Shown: positions 27,346 to 35,731, counted from the stretch's first letter. The stretch is 64,000 nucleotides of DNA from Planococcus sp. MSAK28401 (GCF_018283455.1 NZ_JAAMTH010000001.1:3019501-3083500), one strand, 5' to 3'. Notes: generated from the sequence alone by a model not told the origin. A program made the numbers and translations.

Positions 27346-28860
27346 TTAGACCAATTGCTCTTTTTTCGCGAGCATTGTGCCGTTTTTGGCTAATGAGTCG
27401 TGCCACGACAAAGCTTTCTCGAGGACGTGCGGCGTCTGGCCTCCGCGTGTCAGCGCTTCTTCGTAATACTCGCGCATTTGCGGGCGGTAATCCGGATGCA
27501 CGCAATTTTCGATGATGACTTCCACGCGCTGGCGCGGCGCCAGTCCGCGAAGGTCGGCATAGCCTTGTTCGGTGACAACTACATCGACGTCGTGCTCGGT
27601 ATGGTCGACATGCGAGGCAAATGGCACCACGCTTGAAATCTTGCCGTCTTTTGCGGTGGATTTCGTGACGAAAATGGCAAGGCGCGCGTTGCGGGCGAAG
27701 TCCCCTGAGCCGCCAATGCCGTTCATCATTTTCGTGCCGGAGACATGCGTCGAGTTGACGTTTCCGTACATATCGAACTCAAGTGCCGTATTGATCGAGA
27801 TCAAGCCGAGTCGGCGGACGACTTCCGGATGGTTCGAGATTTCCTGTGGTCGCATGATGATCTTGTCACGGTATTGGTCGAACTCGCTGAACACTTGCTT
27901 CATTTTTGGCTCGGACAAAGTGATCGAGCAGCACGAAGCGAAATCCACTTTGCCGGCATCGATCAAATCGAAGACCGCATCTTGGAGCACTTCTGAATAG
28001 ACTTCCAAGTTTTTGAATTCTGAATCGATCATGCCGTGAAGCACGGCGTTTGCGACAGAGCCGATTCCGGATTGAAGCGGAGCCAGTTTTTCTGTCAGGC
28101 GGCCGGCTTCAATTTCACTGCGGAAAAAGTTCAGCAAATGGTCAGCCATAATTTTCGTATCTTCATCTGGCGCTACGATGGTCGACGGGGAATCTTCCTG
28201 ATGTGTGAAGACAATGCCGCGCACGCGTTCCATATCGACCGGGATGCCTTTCGTTCCGATGCGCTGATCAACGGATGTTAATGGAATCGGGTCACGCTCG
28301 CCTTGTTTGCCGGTATCGTAAATATCGTGGATGCCTTCAAACAGTTCCGGCTGGGCTGCATTGATTTCCACAATAATGTTTTTTGCATGTTTCACAAAAA
28401 CAGAAGAGTTGCCGACAGAAGTCGTCGGGATGATCATGCCGTCTTCAGTAATCGACAATGCTTCGACGATCGCGAAATCGATCGGCTCGATGACCCCTGA
28501 ACGGATCCATTCCGCTGTATGGGACAAATGATGGTCAACGAAATACATATCGCCGCCGTTGATCGCTTTGCGCATGGCGGGTTCTGCTTGGAACGGCAAC
28601 CGTTTGTTGACGATGCCTGCTTCCGCGAATAAGCGGTCGATGTCGGACCCGAGGGATGCACCAGTGAAGACGTTGACTTTGAAGCTTTCGCTTTCAGCGC
28701 GCTCAACTAATGCATAAGGGACCGCTTTTACATCCCCCGCTCTTGTAAATCCGCTAAGTCCGAGTGTCATGCCGTCTTGAATCCACCCAGCTGCTTCTTG
28801 CGCTGTGACTACACGATCCTGCAATTCTGCCGCTTTGATCCGCTCGAGGTTCTTTTCCAT
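27346..28860 (-). CDS. acetyl-CoA hydrolase/CoA-transferase family protein (copy 1)
   Basis: 504 residues from ATG 28860 (a GTG nine bases earlier is too close to its ribosome site). Relatives are succinyl-CoA:acetate CoA-transferases (Cat1/AarC) and acetyl-CoA hydrolases, which move CoA between acyl groups through a glutamyl-CoA intermediate. Signature stretches are LGLSGFTRAGDVKAVP (about 35), IIPTTSVGNSS (about 145), GIGSVANAVLHG (about 262) and KMMNGIGGSGDFARNA (about 385), then EHDVDVVVTEQGYADLRGL. A paralogue (copy 2) and a LytTR regulator lie directly upstream. A cre-like box overlaps its -35 region. Confidence 0.92.
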   Translation of the reverse strand: MEKNLERIKAAELQDRVVTAQEAAGWIQDGMTLGLSGFTRAGDVKAVPYALVERAESESFKVNVFTGASLGSDIDRLFAEAGIVNKRLPFQAEPAMRKAINGGDMYFVDHHLSHTAEWIRSGVIEPIDFAIVEALSITEDGMIIPTTSVGNSSVFVKHAKNIIVEINAAQPELFEGIHDIYDTGKQGERDPIPLTSVDQRIGTKGIPVDMERVRGIVFTHQEDSPSTIVAPDEDTKIMADHLLNFFRSEIEAGRLTEKLAPLQSGIGSVANAVLHGMIDSEFKNLEVYSEVLQDAVFDLIDAGKVDFASCCSITLSEPKMKQVFSEFDQYRDKIIMRPQEISNHPEVVRRLGLISINTALEFDMYGNVNSTHVSGTKMMNGIGGSGDFARNARLAIFVTKSTAKDGKISSVVPFASHVDHTEHDVDVVVTEQGYADLRGLAPRQRVEVIIENCVHPDYRPQMREYYEEALTRGGQTPHVLEKALSWHDSLAKNGTMLAKKEQLV

Positions 28861-28907
28861 TCCATCCACACTCTCTTTCTGTTTTTTTATCTAATATATA
28901 CCAATTT

Positions 28908-28921
28908 TTGAAGCGTTTTCA
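28908..28921. promoter_or_regulatory. cre-like box at CoA-transferase copy 1
   Basis: On the minus strand TGAAAACGCTTCAA matches 12 of 14 cre positions. It overlaps the -35 region of a likely promoter (TGAAAA, 17 bases, TATATT), which would allow CcpA repression. Confidence 0.5.
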
Positions 28922-28927
28922 TAATAG

Positions 28928-28950
28928 TGAACATTAATATATTGGGTTCA
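28928..28950. promoter_or_regulatory. inverted repeat upstream of CoA-transferase copy 1
   Basis: TGAAC and GTTCA arms separated by 13 AT-rich bases, immediately upstream of the cre-like box; candidate site for the adjacent LytTR regulator or another protein. Confidence 0.3.
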
Positions 28951-29069
28951 TTTTTTAAAAAACAGATGCAAAACACCCAATTTAATTGTGTAACTATTAT
29001 TAATGATAACGCGTAACGGAGCGCAACAGAGAATATCCGAATAGAAGAGTGCATACCTTGGGTCAAACA

Positions 29070-29098
29070 GAAAATCGGCTGTCCGAGACAGCATTTTC
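29070..29098 (-). terminator. terminator of LytTR regulator gene
   Basis: Hairpin GCTGTC/GACAGC extended by GAAAAT/ATTTTC, eight bases after the regulator stop; weak T-tract. Confidence 0.65.
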
Positions 29099-29106
29099 AT
29101 GCGTTC

Positions 29107-29751
29107 TCAGAAGCCGAGTAGTTTGCGGAAATAGCTGGAATACGATTGGCTGACCGGCAGCCGTTCCCCATTATCCATCGCCAGTACGAATGTGGAATGG
29201 GTGTCGGGATGGATTTCTTCTATATGATGGACATTGACAATAAACGAACGGTGGCAGCGGATAAATGAATCCCTCGGCAGCAAATATTCGAATTCCTGCA
29301 GGGAGTTTTTATTCGTTCCGGAAAAGTCAGCAGCGTGGACGTGGGTTTTTCGGTCCTTCACTTCAAGATAACGCACATCAGTGAACGGAATCGGTTTCCA
29401 GCCATCCGGGCTTTTTACCGTCACGACCGATTTGCCTTCTGTATAGGCCGGGTAGATCGCCATGACACAGCCCGCGAGCACGCCGTCTTCTTCAAACGGC
29501 ACCGCCATGCCATGATAAGGCACGCCAAACACTTCCCGGTTGATGAATTCCGATGCTTTTTGGCCGGTCGTCAGCGCTTTATGGGCGATGGTGCCTTCAC
29601 GCACTTTATCCCCTGCCTTGATCTTCAAGTCAATGCGTTTGCTCGGGCGATAATAAGTATATTCATCCATATTAGAGACCGCTATCGAGACTTCATCGGA
29701 GAATAGCTCCCCCATCACATCCAATAGCGGGCCGGGTGTAATTTTTTCCAT
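29107..29751 (-). CDS. LytTR-family DNA-binding regulator with N-terminal sensor
   Basis: 214 residues. The C-terminal 100 residues are a LytTR domain: VRYLEVKDRKTHVHAAD (about 125), PRDSFIRCHRSFIVNVHHIE (about 160) and the terminal LPVSQSYSSYFRKLLGF. The N-terminal 100 residues are not a receiver; FGVPYHGMAVPFEEDGVLAG (about 75-94) looks like a GAF/PAS-type small-molecule sensor. It sits between two paralogous CoA-transferase genes on the same strand, so it probably senses an acyl or organic-acid signal and controls them. The regulated sites have not been identified. Confidence 0.88.
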   Translation of the reverse strand: MEKITPGPLLDVMGELFSDEVSIAVSNMDEYTYYRPSKRIDLKIKAGDKVREGTIAHKALTTGQKASEFINREVFGVPYHGMAVPFEEDGVLAGCVMAIYPAYTEGKSVVTVKSPDGWKPIPFTDVRYLEVKDRKTHVHAADFSGTNKNSLQEFEYLLPRDSFIRCHRSFIVNVHHIEEIHPDTHSTFVLAMDNGERLPVSQSYSSYFRKLLGF

Positions 29752-29851
29752 CGCGCGCGGGCCTCCAATAATATCTAAGTGGTATTAGTATACATGACTT
29801 TGCATGAACAGAAAAGTTAGCCACAAGGCTGCCGCATCGGTTTCTTGGAAA

Positions 29852-31363
29852 TTATGGCGATTTCTTTAACATCGTGCCGGTGCGCTTGTATCTTGCATGC
29901 CATGACAATGCTTCATCCAGGACATGCGGCGTATGCCCCCCTTGAGCGATTGCCTCTTTAAAGTAATCCTGCAGCTGCGAATGGTAATCCGGATGGACGC
30001 AATTCGCGATAATCCGCTCCGCCCGTTCACGTGGTGCCAAGTTGCGAATATCAGCAAAGCCGTGCTCTGTGACCAACACGTCTACATCATGTTCTGTGTG
30101 GTCGACATGGGAAGCGAACGGCACAACACAAGAAATCCTCCCATTCTTGGCGGTGGATTTGGTGACGAAAATGGCGAGCTGCGCATTGCGCCCAAAATCA
30201 CCCGACCCACCGATGCCGTTCATCATTTTGGTGCCGGCGATATGAGTTGAATTGACATTGCCGTATAAATCGAATTCCAACGCCGTGTTGATGGAAATAA
30301 GGCCGAGGCGCCGAATGATTTCTGGATGATTGGAAATTTCCTGCGGCCGCAGCACTAAACGATCCCGGTAGCGCCCGAGATTTTGATAAATTCTTTCCAT
30401 ATAAGGCTTGGATAAAGTAATCGCCGAAGCAGAAGCGAATAACGCCTTGCCAGAATCGAGCAAATCGAACACAGCATCTTGCAGCACTTCGGAATACAGT
30501 TCCAGCCCTTCAAATTCCGAATCGATCAGGCCATGCAGCACCGCATTTGCAACAGATCCGACACCTGATTGAAGCGGCGGCAGACTTTTGCTCAAGCGGC
30601 CGGCTTGCACTTCCCCACGCAGGAACTTAAGCAAGTGTCCCGCCATGATATCCGTTTCCTCATCAGGCGGCTCGATTGGCGAGGGCGAATCTGCTTGATC
30701 GGTCCAGACGATGCCTTTCACTTTCGACGGATCGATCGGGATGCCTTTTGTGCCAATACGGTCCCTGGGCGAGACGAGCGGGATCGGCTGTCTCGATCCA
30801 ATCGCTTGCGGTTCGTAGCAATCGTGGAGCCCTTCAAGTTCCATCGGCTGTGCCGTATTGATTTCAATAATGAGGTTGTCCGCATGATGGGCGAATACCA
30901 TCGAGTTGCCGACGGAAGTGGTCGGGATTAACAAGCCTTCCCGCGTGATGCCAAGCGCTTCAATAATGGCAAAATCCAAAGGGCCCGTCACGCCTCCGCG
31001 AACCCATTCCGCCGTTTGGGACAAATGGTGATCCACGAATTGCACCTCTCCCGAATTGATCGCAGAACGCATGACCGGATCGGATTGATACGGCGCGCGT
31101 TTTCGGACGATGCCTGCTTGTGCGAAACGCCCGTCAATTCCGGAACCGAGTGAAGCGCCTGTGTAGACATCGATTTGAAACGGCTCTTGCTCCCTGCGCT
31201 GCGCTAAGGCATTTGGTACGGCCTTGGCATCACCTGCGCGCGTGAATCCGCTGAGCCCGATCGCCATGCCGTCCGTTATCCAGGAGGCTGCCTGTTCAGC
31301 ACTAACTATCCGTTCATGCAAAGCCGTTAACTTGATTCGTTCGAGTCGTTGATCCATCGCCAT
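29852..31363 (-). CDS. acetyl-CoA hydrolase/CoA-transferase family protein (copy 2)
   Basis: 503 residues, paralogous to copy 1 over its whole length (shared LSGFTRAGD.KAVP, IPTTSVGNS, SGVGSVANAVLHGLIDSEF, TKMMNGIGGSGDFGRNA and HVDHTEHDVDVLVTE blocks) but clearly diverged, so not a recent duplication. Two ATGs two codons apart follow an AGGGGGAAGGGG stretch; the first is used. Same chemistry expected, possibly a different acyl preference. It lies 100 bases upstream of the LytTR gene and may be transcribed into it, since no clear hairpin separates them. Confidence 0.92.
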   Translation of the reverse strand: MAMDQRLERIKLTALHERIVSAEQAASWITDGMAIGLSGFTRAGDAKAVPNALAQRREQEPFQIDVYTGASLGSGIDGRFAQAGIVRKRAPYQSDPVMRSAINSGEVQFVDHHLSQTAEWVRGGVTGPLDFAIIEALGITREGLLIPTTSVGNSMVFAHHADNLIIEINTAQPMELEGLHDCYEPQAIGSRQPIPLVSPRDRIGTKGIPIDPSKVKGIVWTDQADSPSPIEPPDEETDIMAGHLLKFLRGEVQAGRLSKSLPPLQSGVGSVANAVLHGLIDSEFEGLELYSEVLQDAVFDLLDSGKALFASASAITLSKPYMERIYQNLGRYRDRLVLRPQEISNHPEIIRRLGLISINTALEFDLYGNVNSTHIAGTKMMNGIGGSGDFGRNAQLAIFVTKSTAKNGRISCVVPFASHVDHTEHDVDVLVTEHGFADIRNLAPRERAERIIANCVHPDYHSQLQDYFKEAIAQGGHTPHVLDEALSWHARYKRTGTMLKKSP

Positions 31364-31496
31364 CCCCTTCCCCCTGTCAGTCTTGAATATTACCTTATAC
31401 CCTTGAAGCTACACCGCTCAACCCGTTTCGATTTTTAACATCCGAGAAGCTTTCAGACTGCCGGAAAAGAAAATCTGTTTGCCGATTGCAAAGTGA

Positions 31497-31525
31497 TTGA
31501 CAAGCTTCAGAAGTATCCATAATAT
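31497..31525 (+). promoter_or_regulatory. consensus SigA promoter of MFS exporter
   Basis: TTGACA, exactly 17 bases, TAATAT, 56 bases before the start codon. Confidence 0.85.
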
Positions 31526-31546
31526 GGGGAAGTCAATATAACTGCC

Positions 31547-31558
31547 ATATGTACATAT
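31547..31558. promoter_or_regulatory. palindrome in the leader of the MFS exporter
   Basis: ATATGTACATAT is a perfect 12-bp palindrome in the leader, between the promoter and the ribosome site; candidate repressor operator. Confidence 0.45.
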
Positions 31559-31580
31559 ATATAAGAAAGAAGGCACCCCC

Positions 31581-32786
31581 ATGTCCAAAGACCAACGCAA
31601 AAAGATCTTGATTTTGATGATCAATATGTTCATCGCCATCGCCAGTTTCGGCATCATTATCCCGATTCTGCCGTCATATCTTGTTTCCATCAATCAAGGT
31701 GGCATGGCAGCCGGCCTGATGATCGCCATATTCGCTGCTGCCCAGTTCCTCTTCTCGCCGATTGCCGGTAAATGGGCAGATCAATACGGGCGCCGCATCA
31801 TGATTATCTGGGGCCTTGCGGGGCTCACTTTATCGATGTTTATTTTCTATGCTTCCGACTTTATTTGGGTGCTGTATTTCTCCCGCGTCATCGGGGGAAT
31901 CGGTGCGGCCATGCTTGTTCCAGCCATTTTCGCATATATCGCTGACATCACTACTTTCGAACAACGCGCTAAAGGCACAAGCCTAGTATCTGCGGCAATG
32001 TCACTGGGCATCGTTATCGGGCCCGGAATCGGTGGTTTTCTCGCCGATTACAATATAAAGCTGCCATTTCTCGTATCAGCGCTCGTATCCCTTGCAGCGG
32101 TGCTGTTTTCCGTTTTCGTGTTAAAAGACAGCGACGCCGAAAAAGCGGATCCGGATCTCGCTTTGACAATGACACAATCCGAATCAATGCTTAAAAAGAT
32201 CGGCCGCTCAACTTCGGTTCCTTACTTTTTGCCGCTGGTCATCACGCTGGTCATGAGCTTTGGCTTGCTTGCCTACGAATCCGTCCTCGGGCTTTATCTC
32301 GACAATCAATTTAATTCCACTGCGAAAGACATCGCCTTTATGATCACAGCAACCGGTACAGTGAGTGTCATCGTTCAATTATTTGTCGTTGACCGCATTG
32401 TCTCGCGCTTTGGCGAGATTGGCGTCTTGATCACGTTTCTCGGCGTTGCAGCGGGCGGGTTCCTCGCATCGCTATTTGCGAGTAGTTATGTCATGTTCTT
32501 TGGGGTGTCACTGATCATCTTCCTGGCCACTTCGATTTTACGACCGGTGTTGAATACATTGATTTCAAAACTCGCAGAAGGCGAAGTCGGCTTTGCCATG
32601 GGCATGAACAATGCCTATATGAGCATCGGCAATGTCATGGGGCCTCTCCTGGCCGGCATTCTATTCGACATCAATATCATTTTCCCATTCATTCTCGGCC
32701 TGTTGTTGCTGTTGGCTACACTGGTCATCACAGCCGGCTGGCAGCGCTCAAGGTCTGCCAAGCAGGCACGCACAGTCGAACAATGA
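31581..32786 (+). CDS. MFS drug exporter (NorA/Bmr-like, 12 TM)
   Basis: 401 residues, 12 predicted membrane segments. The antiporter motif is present: GKWADQYGRRIMIIWG (motif A, about 62) and GIVIGPGIGGFLADY (motif C, about 140), which place it in the proton-driven drug efflux branch (DHA1). Substrates are unknown. A consensus promoter with a palindromic element downstream suggests inducible expression. Strong terminator follows. Confidence 0.9.
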   Translation: MSKDQRKKILILMINMFIAIASFGIIIPILPSYLVSINQGGMAAGLMIAIFAAAQFLFSPIAGKWADQYGRRIMIIWGLAGLTLSMFIFYASDFIWVLYFSRVIGGIGAAMLVPAIFAYIADITTFEQRAKGTSLVSAAMSLGIVIGPGIGGFLADYNIKLPFLVSALVSLAAVLFSVFVLKDSDAEKADPDLALTMTQSESMLKKIGRSTSVPYFLPLVITLVMSFGLLAYESVLGLYLDNQFNSTAKDIAFMITATGTVSVIVQLFVVDRIVSRFGEIGVLITFLGVAAGGFLASLFASSYVMFFGVSLIIFLATSILRPVLNTLISKLAEGEVGFAMGMNNAYMSIGNVMGPLLAGILFDINIIFPFILGLLLLLATLVITAGWQRSRSAKQARTVEQ

Positions 32787-32833
32787 TCCAAATGCTTACT
32801 GCTGGATAAGTTTGTATCACTTTTATATTCGAT

Positions 32834-32871
32834 AAAAAGACAGGGCAGCGACTAAGCTGCCCTGTCTTTTT
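32834..32871 (+). terminator. terminator of MFS exporter
   Basis: Perfect 16-bp inverted repeat (core GACAGGGCAGC) with a six-base loop and T run. Confidence 0.93.
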
Positions 32872-32975
32872 CCATATAAAGGGTTTACTGCAAGACTTTA
32901 CACTGGGAGAAGGTGGGTTTTGTCTAGAGATTTGTTTTTTCTTGCCTTTTTCTGCTAACGGGAAAAGCCAATAGC

Positions 32976-33014
32976 TTTACGCTGGCGATAGATGGTTGTA
33001 TAATATTTGTATAA
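32976..33014 (+). promoter_or_regulatory. promoter of the CarH-like gene with 11-bp direct-repeat operator
   Basis: TTTACG (32976-32981), 17 bases, TATAAT (32999-33004). TTGTATAA occurs at 32996-33003 and again at 33007-33014, exactly 11 bases apart, the first copy covering the -10. Read on the other strand each copy contains TATACA, i.e. T-N-N-A-C-A. The position implies autorepression. The same repeat lies upstream of the RND pump at 41774-41795. Confidence 0.65.
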
Positions 33015-33042
33015 CAAAAAACTACGGAATGAAGGTCATGCT

Positions 33043-33939
33043 ATGTACAACATCAAAGCTGCAGCCAAAATACTCGACATGCCTAAAGTGACCATCCGCT
33101 CCTGGGAGACGCGCTATAATGCCATCACGCCTGCGCGCACAGAATCGGGTCATCGCCTGTATTCCGATCAAAACTTAGAGGATTTGAAATGGCTGAAAAT
33201 CCAAGTTCAGGAAAATGGCATGAAAATCAGCGAAGCTGTGAAGCAATTGCACACTTCAAGGAAACAATTCTACCACCCAGAAGTCACCGATTCACACGAA
33301 CCCATTGAGTATGCAAGGCAAATTGAAGAGCTGTACCAAGCCGCTGTAGAAATAGACATTGACCGTTTTAATTATTTGCTTGATTTGAAGTTCTCGCTAT
33401 TCCACCACCAAACCGTCTTCTTCCATATCATCGCGCCGCTTATGGTGCGAATCGGTGCAGAATGGGAAAATGGCCAAATCAGCGTCGCCCATGAACATAT
33501 GATCACCAATATCATCCAGCAGCGCTTCAACCAGTTTTTCCGGGTCTTCCCGGTAGCGCCCCATCTCCCGAGAGTGCTGGCGCTTAGCCCGAGTGGCGAA
33601 CACCACCAGCTGGGATTATTATTGTTCTCGTTGTTCCTGCGTGAAAACGGCTTCCACGTCGTCTACACGGGGCCGGACACACCGCTTGAGGGCCTAGCAG
33701 AAATGGTGGCCAAGCAGGATTTCCAGTTGGTTTGCATGTCTGTTATGACGCCAAAAAGCCGGCCAGTTGCAGAACAATACATCAAAGAACTTTCTGATGC
33801 TGTTCCCGGCCTTAACTTTTTACTGGGCGGGCAAGGCATCGATTGCGATGATGAAAAAATCAACCGCTATTGCATCGGCACCACACTCGAATCCTGGCAG
33901 CAATGGCTCGACGGATTCAAGACAGCCCATACCTTGTAA
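33043..33939 (+). CDS. MerR-family regulator with B12-binding domain (CarH/LitR-like)
   Basis: 298 residues from ATG 33043 (GAAGG upstream; an earlier frame opening lacks a site). Residues 3-70 are a MerR helix-turn-helix (VTIRSWETRYNAITPAR). Residues 85-165 form the four-helix cap with W141-x9-E151H152, and 175-290 the cobalamin-binding Rossmann fold with E186-x-H188-x-x-G191, His188 being the expected cobalt ligand. CarH/LitR proteins bind adenosylcobalamin, repress as tetramers in the dark and release DNA in light. The residue after the Trp is Glu142, whereas Thermus CarH has the light-adduct His there, so photochemistry may differ. Likely autoregulated. Confidence 0.9.
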   Translation: MYNIKAAAKILDMPKVTIRSWETRYNAITPARTESGHRLYSDQNLEDLKWLKIQVQENGMKISEAVKQLHTSRKQFYHPEVTDSHEPIEYARQIEELYQAAVEIDIDRFNYLLDLKFSLFHHQTVFFHIIAPLMVRIGAEWENGQISVAHEHMITNIIQQRFNQFFRVFPVAPHLPRVLALSPSGEHHQLGLLLFSLFLRENGFHVVYTGPDTPLEGLAEMVAKQDFQLVCMSVMTPKSRPVAEQYIKELSDAVPGLNFLLGGQGIDCDDEKINRYCIGTTLESWQQWLDGFKTAHTL

Positions 33940-33945
33940 TTGCAC

Positions 33946-33989
33946 AAAAAAGCCATGCGTGAAGGAGTCCTTCGCGCATGGCTTTTTTT
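33946..33989. terminator. bidirectional terminator
   Basis: Near-perfect hairpin with arms AAAAAAGCCATGCG/CGCATGGCTTTTTT and inner GAAGGA/CCTTC; the stop of the small downstream gene touches it. Confidence 0.92.
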
Positions 33990-34173
33990 ACTGGTTGTCA
34001 ATTTCCTGGTATTGTTTCATGAACGGTCCGCTGTCCGCCACTTCCGAATGGTAAAGCGCCTTCAACGCAAAGCTTTTCTCAAGCTCCATTTCCTTCATCA
34101 ATACCTTCAGCCGTTTTTTCAGTTCCGGCTCCTGGTTGACCAATTTCTCCATATTCGATTTAAAATAGCGCAT
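33988..34173 (-). CDS. small protein of unknown function
   Basis: 61 residues from ATG 34173, which follows AAGGAG at seven bases; a longer frame upstream is not supported. The product (MRYFKSNMEKLVNQEPELKK start) is hydrophilic and helical with alternating Lys/Glu and no signal peptide, Cys or recognisable family. It lies between the NCS2 permease terminator and the CarH terminator, as a separate short gene. Confidence 0.65.
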   Translation of the reverse strand: MRYFKSNMEKLVNQEPELKKRLKVLMKEMELEKSFALKALYHSEVADSGPFMKQYQEIDNQ

Positions 34174-34217
34174 CGTGATCCGCTCCTTTTCTTTTATTAT
34201 AACACGGCAAAGCAAAG

Positions 34218-34250
34218 AAAAAGCGCATCCATCAAACGGATGCGCTTTTT
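34218..34250. terminator. terminator of the NCS2 permease
   Basis: Perfect 13-bp inverted repeat AAAAAGCGCATCC with a seven-base loop, immediately after the permease stop. Confidence 0.92.
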
Positions 34251-35548
34251 CAGCCGACCACGTGAAACACGTAATTGACGAAAAATAGACAAGCAATCAC
34301 ATAAAGAGCCGGGGAAACTTCACGCCATTTGCCGATCGCCACTTTCAGCACCGGATACAGGATAAACCCGATCGCGATGCCGTCCGCAATACTGTACGTA
34401 AACGGAATCAGCGCAATGATCAACAATGCCGGAAAAGTTTCGCTCATGTCCTTCATGTCGAGATTCTTGATATTCTGAAGCATCAACCCGCCGATGATGA
34501 TTAAAATCGGCGCAATCGCGCTGTCGGGAATGATCTTGATCAGTGGAATGAAGAACGCTGCACCCATAAACAAAAAGCCGGCCGTCAGTGAAGTCAAACC
34601 GGTGCGCCCGCCAGCAGCCATCGCTGCCGCACTTTCCACACTGGCCACAGTCGGGCTCGTGCCGAGAAATCCGGAAGCCATCGTCGAGACTGAAGTCGCC
34701 TGGAACGCGCGCGAATATTTTTCCGGACGGCCGATGAAATTCACCTGTCCGTGGACGAGGCCGATGTTTTCAAACACCAAGACCATCGTCAGGGAAAATA
34801 CCGCCACCCAAAACGTTGTCGACAAAAAATTGCCGAACGACATCGCGCCGAACACCGCAAAGGCTTCTGCCGTATTGACGCCTGGCTCGCTCAATTGGCC
34901 AAGATCGATCATGCCGAAGAAATAGGCAATGACCGTTCCCAGTACAATGGTGATCAGAAAATTTCCCGGCACATTGCGGATAAATAAAATGATCGCGAGC
35001 AAAAACGTCACGATTGTCGACAGCACGAGCGGATCCGACAGCGAACCGAGCGACAGAATCGCACCGTCTCCTGGCCCGACAAGGCCGCCTTTCTCAAGGC
35101 CTAATAGCATCAGAAACAGCCCGAGCCCCACCGTGATCGCTTCTTTCAGCGAATTCGGCACGGCCTCGCTGAGCATTTTCGAAAAGCGCGTAAACGCGAC
35201 AAAGACGAAAATGACACCCGAGACAAAGACGACCGCAAGCGCTTCCTGCCAGCTCAGCCCCATCGACTGGACGAGCGTATAGGAGAACAATGCGTTGATT
35301 CCCATGCCCGGAATGAGCAAGATGGGCGCATTGCCCCAAAAGCCCATCAATAATGCGCCGATGACGGAAGCAGCAATGGTGCCGATGATCGCGTACTCGA
35401 TTGGCATGCCGGACTCCGATAAAATCAGCGAGTTGACGGCGATGATGTACACAACGGTAAAAAATCCGATCAAGCCGGCAGTCATTTCCCGCTTGATGGT
35501 CGTCCCGTTTTCGTTAAGACCGAAAAACCGGTCCATCCAATTTGCCAT
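34250..35548 (-). CDS. NCS2-family purine permease (AzgA/PbuG-like)
   Basis: 432 residues, 13-14 membrane segments. Signature stretches: GFFTVVYIIAVNSLILSESG (about 28), LIPGMGINALFSYTLV (about 78), MVLVFENIGLVHGQ (about 262) and GTSPTVASVESAAAMAAGGR (about 298), which belong to the AzgA subgroup that imports adenine, guanine or hypoxanthine by proton symport. Its leader is only about 67 bases and shows no purine riboswitch; it has a consensus-like promoter instead. The nucleoside transporter gene next door suggests a purine salvage cluster. Confidence 0.93.
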   Translation of the reverse strand: MANWMDRFFGLNENGTTIKREMTAGLIGFFTVVYIIAVNSLILSESGMPIEYAIIGTIAASVIGALLMGFWGNAPILLIPGMGINALFSYTLVQSMGLSWQEALAVVFVSGVIFVFVAFTRFSKMLSEAVPNSLKEAITVGLGLFLMLLGLEKGGLVGPGDGAILSLGSLSDPLVLSTIVTFLLAIILFIRNVPGNFLITIVLGTVIAYFFGMIDLGQLSEPGVNTAEAFAVFGAMSFGNFLSTTFWVAVFSLTMVLVFENIGLVHGQVNFIGRPEKYSRAFQATSVSTMASGFLGTSPTVASVESAAAMAAGGRTGLTSLTAGFLFMGAAFFIPLIKIIPDSAIAPILIIIGGLMLQNIKNLDMKDMSETFPALLIIALIPFTYSIADGIAIGFILYPVLKVAIGKWREVSPALYVIACLFFVNYVFHVVG

Positions 35549-35621
35549 AAGACATACCTTCTATGAAATTAGCCCTCTCCCTACCCGCTCTGCCTGAAAA
35601 AATCAGGTAAGCCAAGATAGA

Positions 35622-35650
35622 AGTGTAATCCTAAAAAAAGACGCTGTCAA
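35622..35650 (-). promoter_or_regulatory. SigA promoter of the NCS2 permease
   Basis: TTGACA (35650-35645), 17 bases, TACACT (35627-35622). A small hairpin (CCTGA-loop-TCAGG, 35593-35607) follows in the leader. Confidence 0.75.
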
Positions 35651-35731
35651 GGCTTTTTTCTTGAAAGGGGACAGGCAGTTATGCAGGCATCTGCTAGCGC
35701 TTTCAACCAATCGATTGAAAATTTAATAAAG

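Noticed and set aside
35549..35650. Purine riboswitch before the NCS2 permease
   Set aside because: Leader is only about 67 bases and the core blocks of the purine aptamer are missing.
35692..35705. cre box TGCTAGCGCTTTCA upstream of the NCS2 permease
   Set aside because: Two mismatches in the conserved left half and 45 bases beyond the -35; too weak to list.
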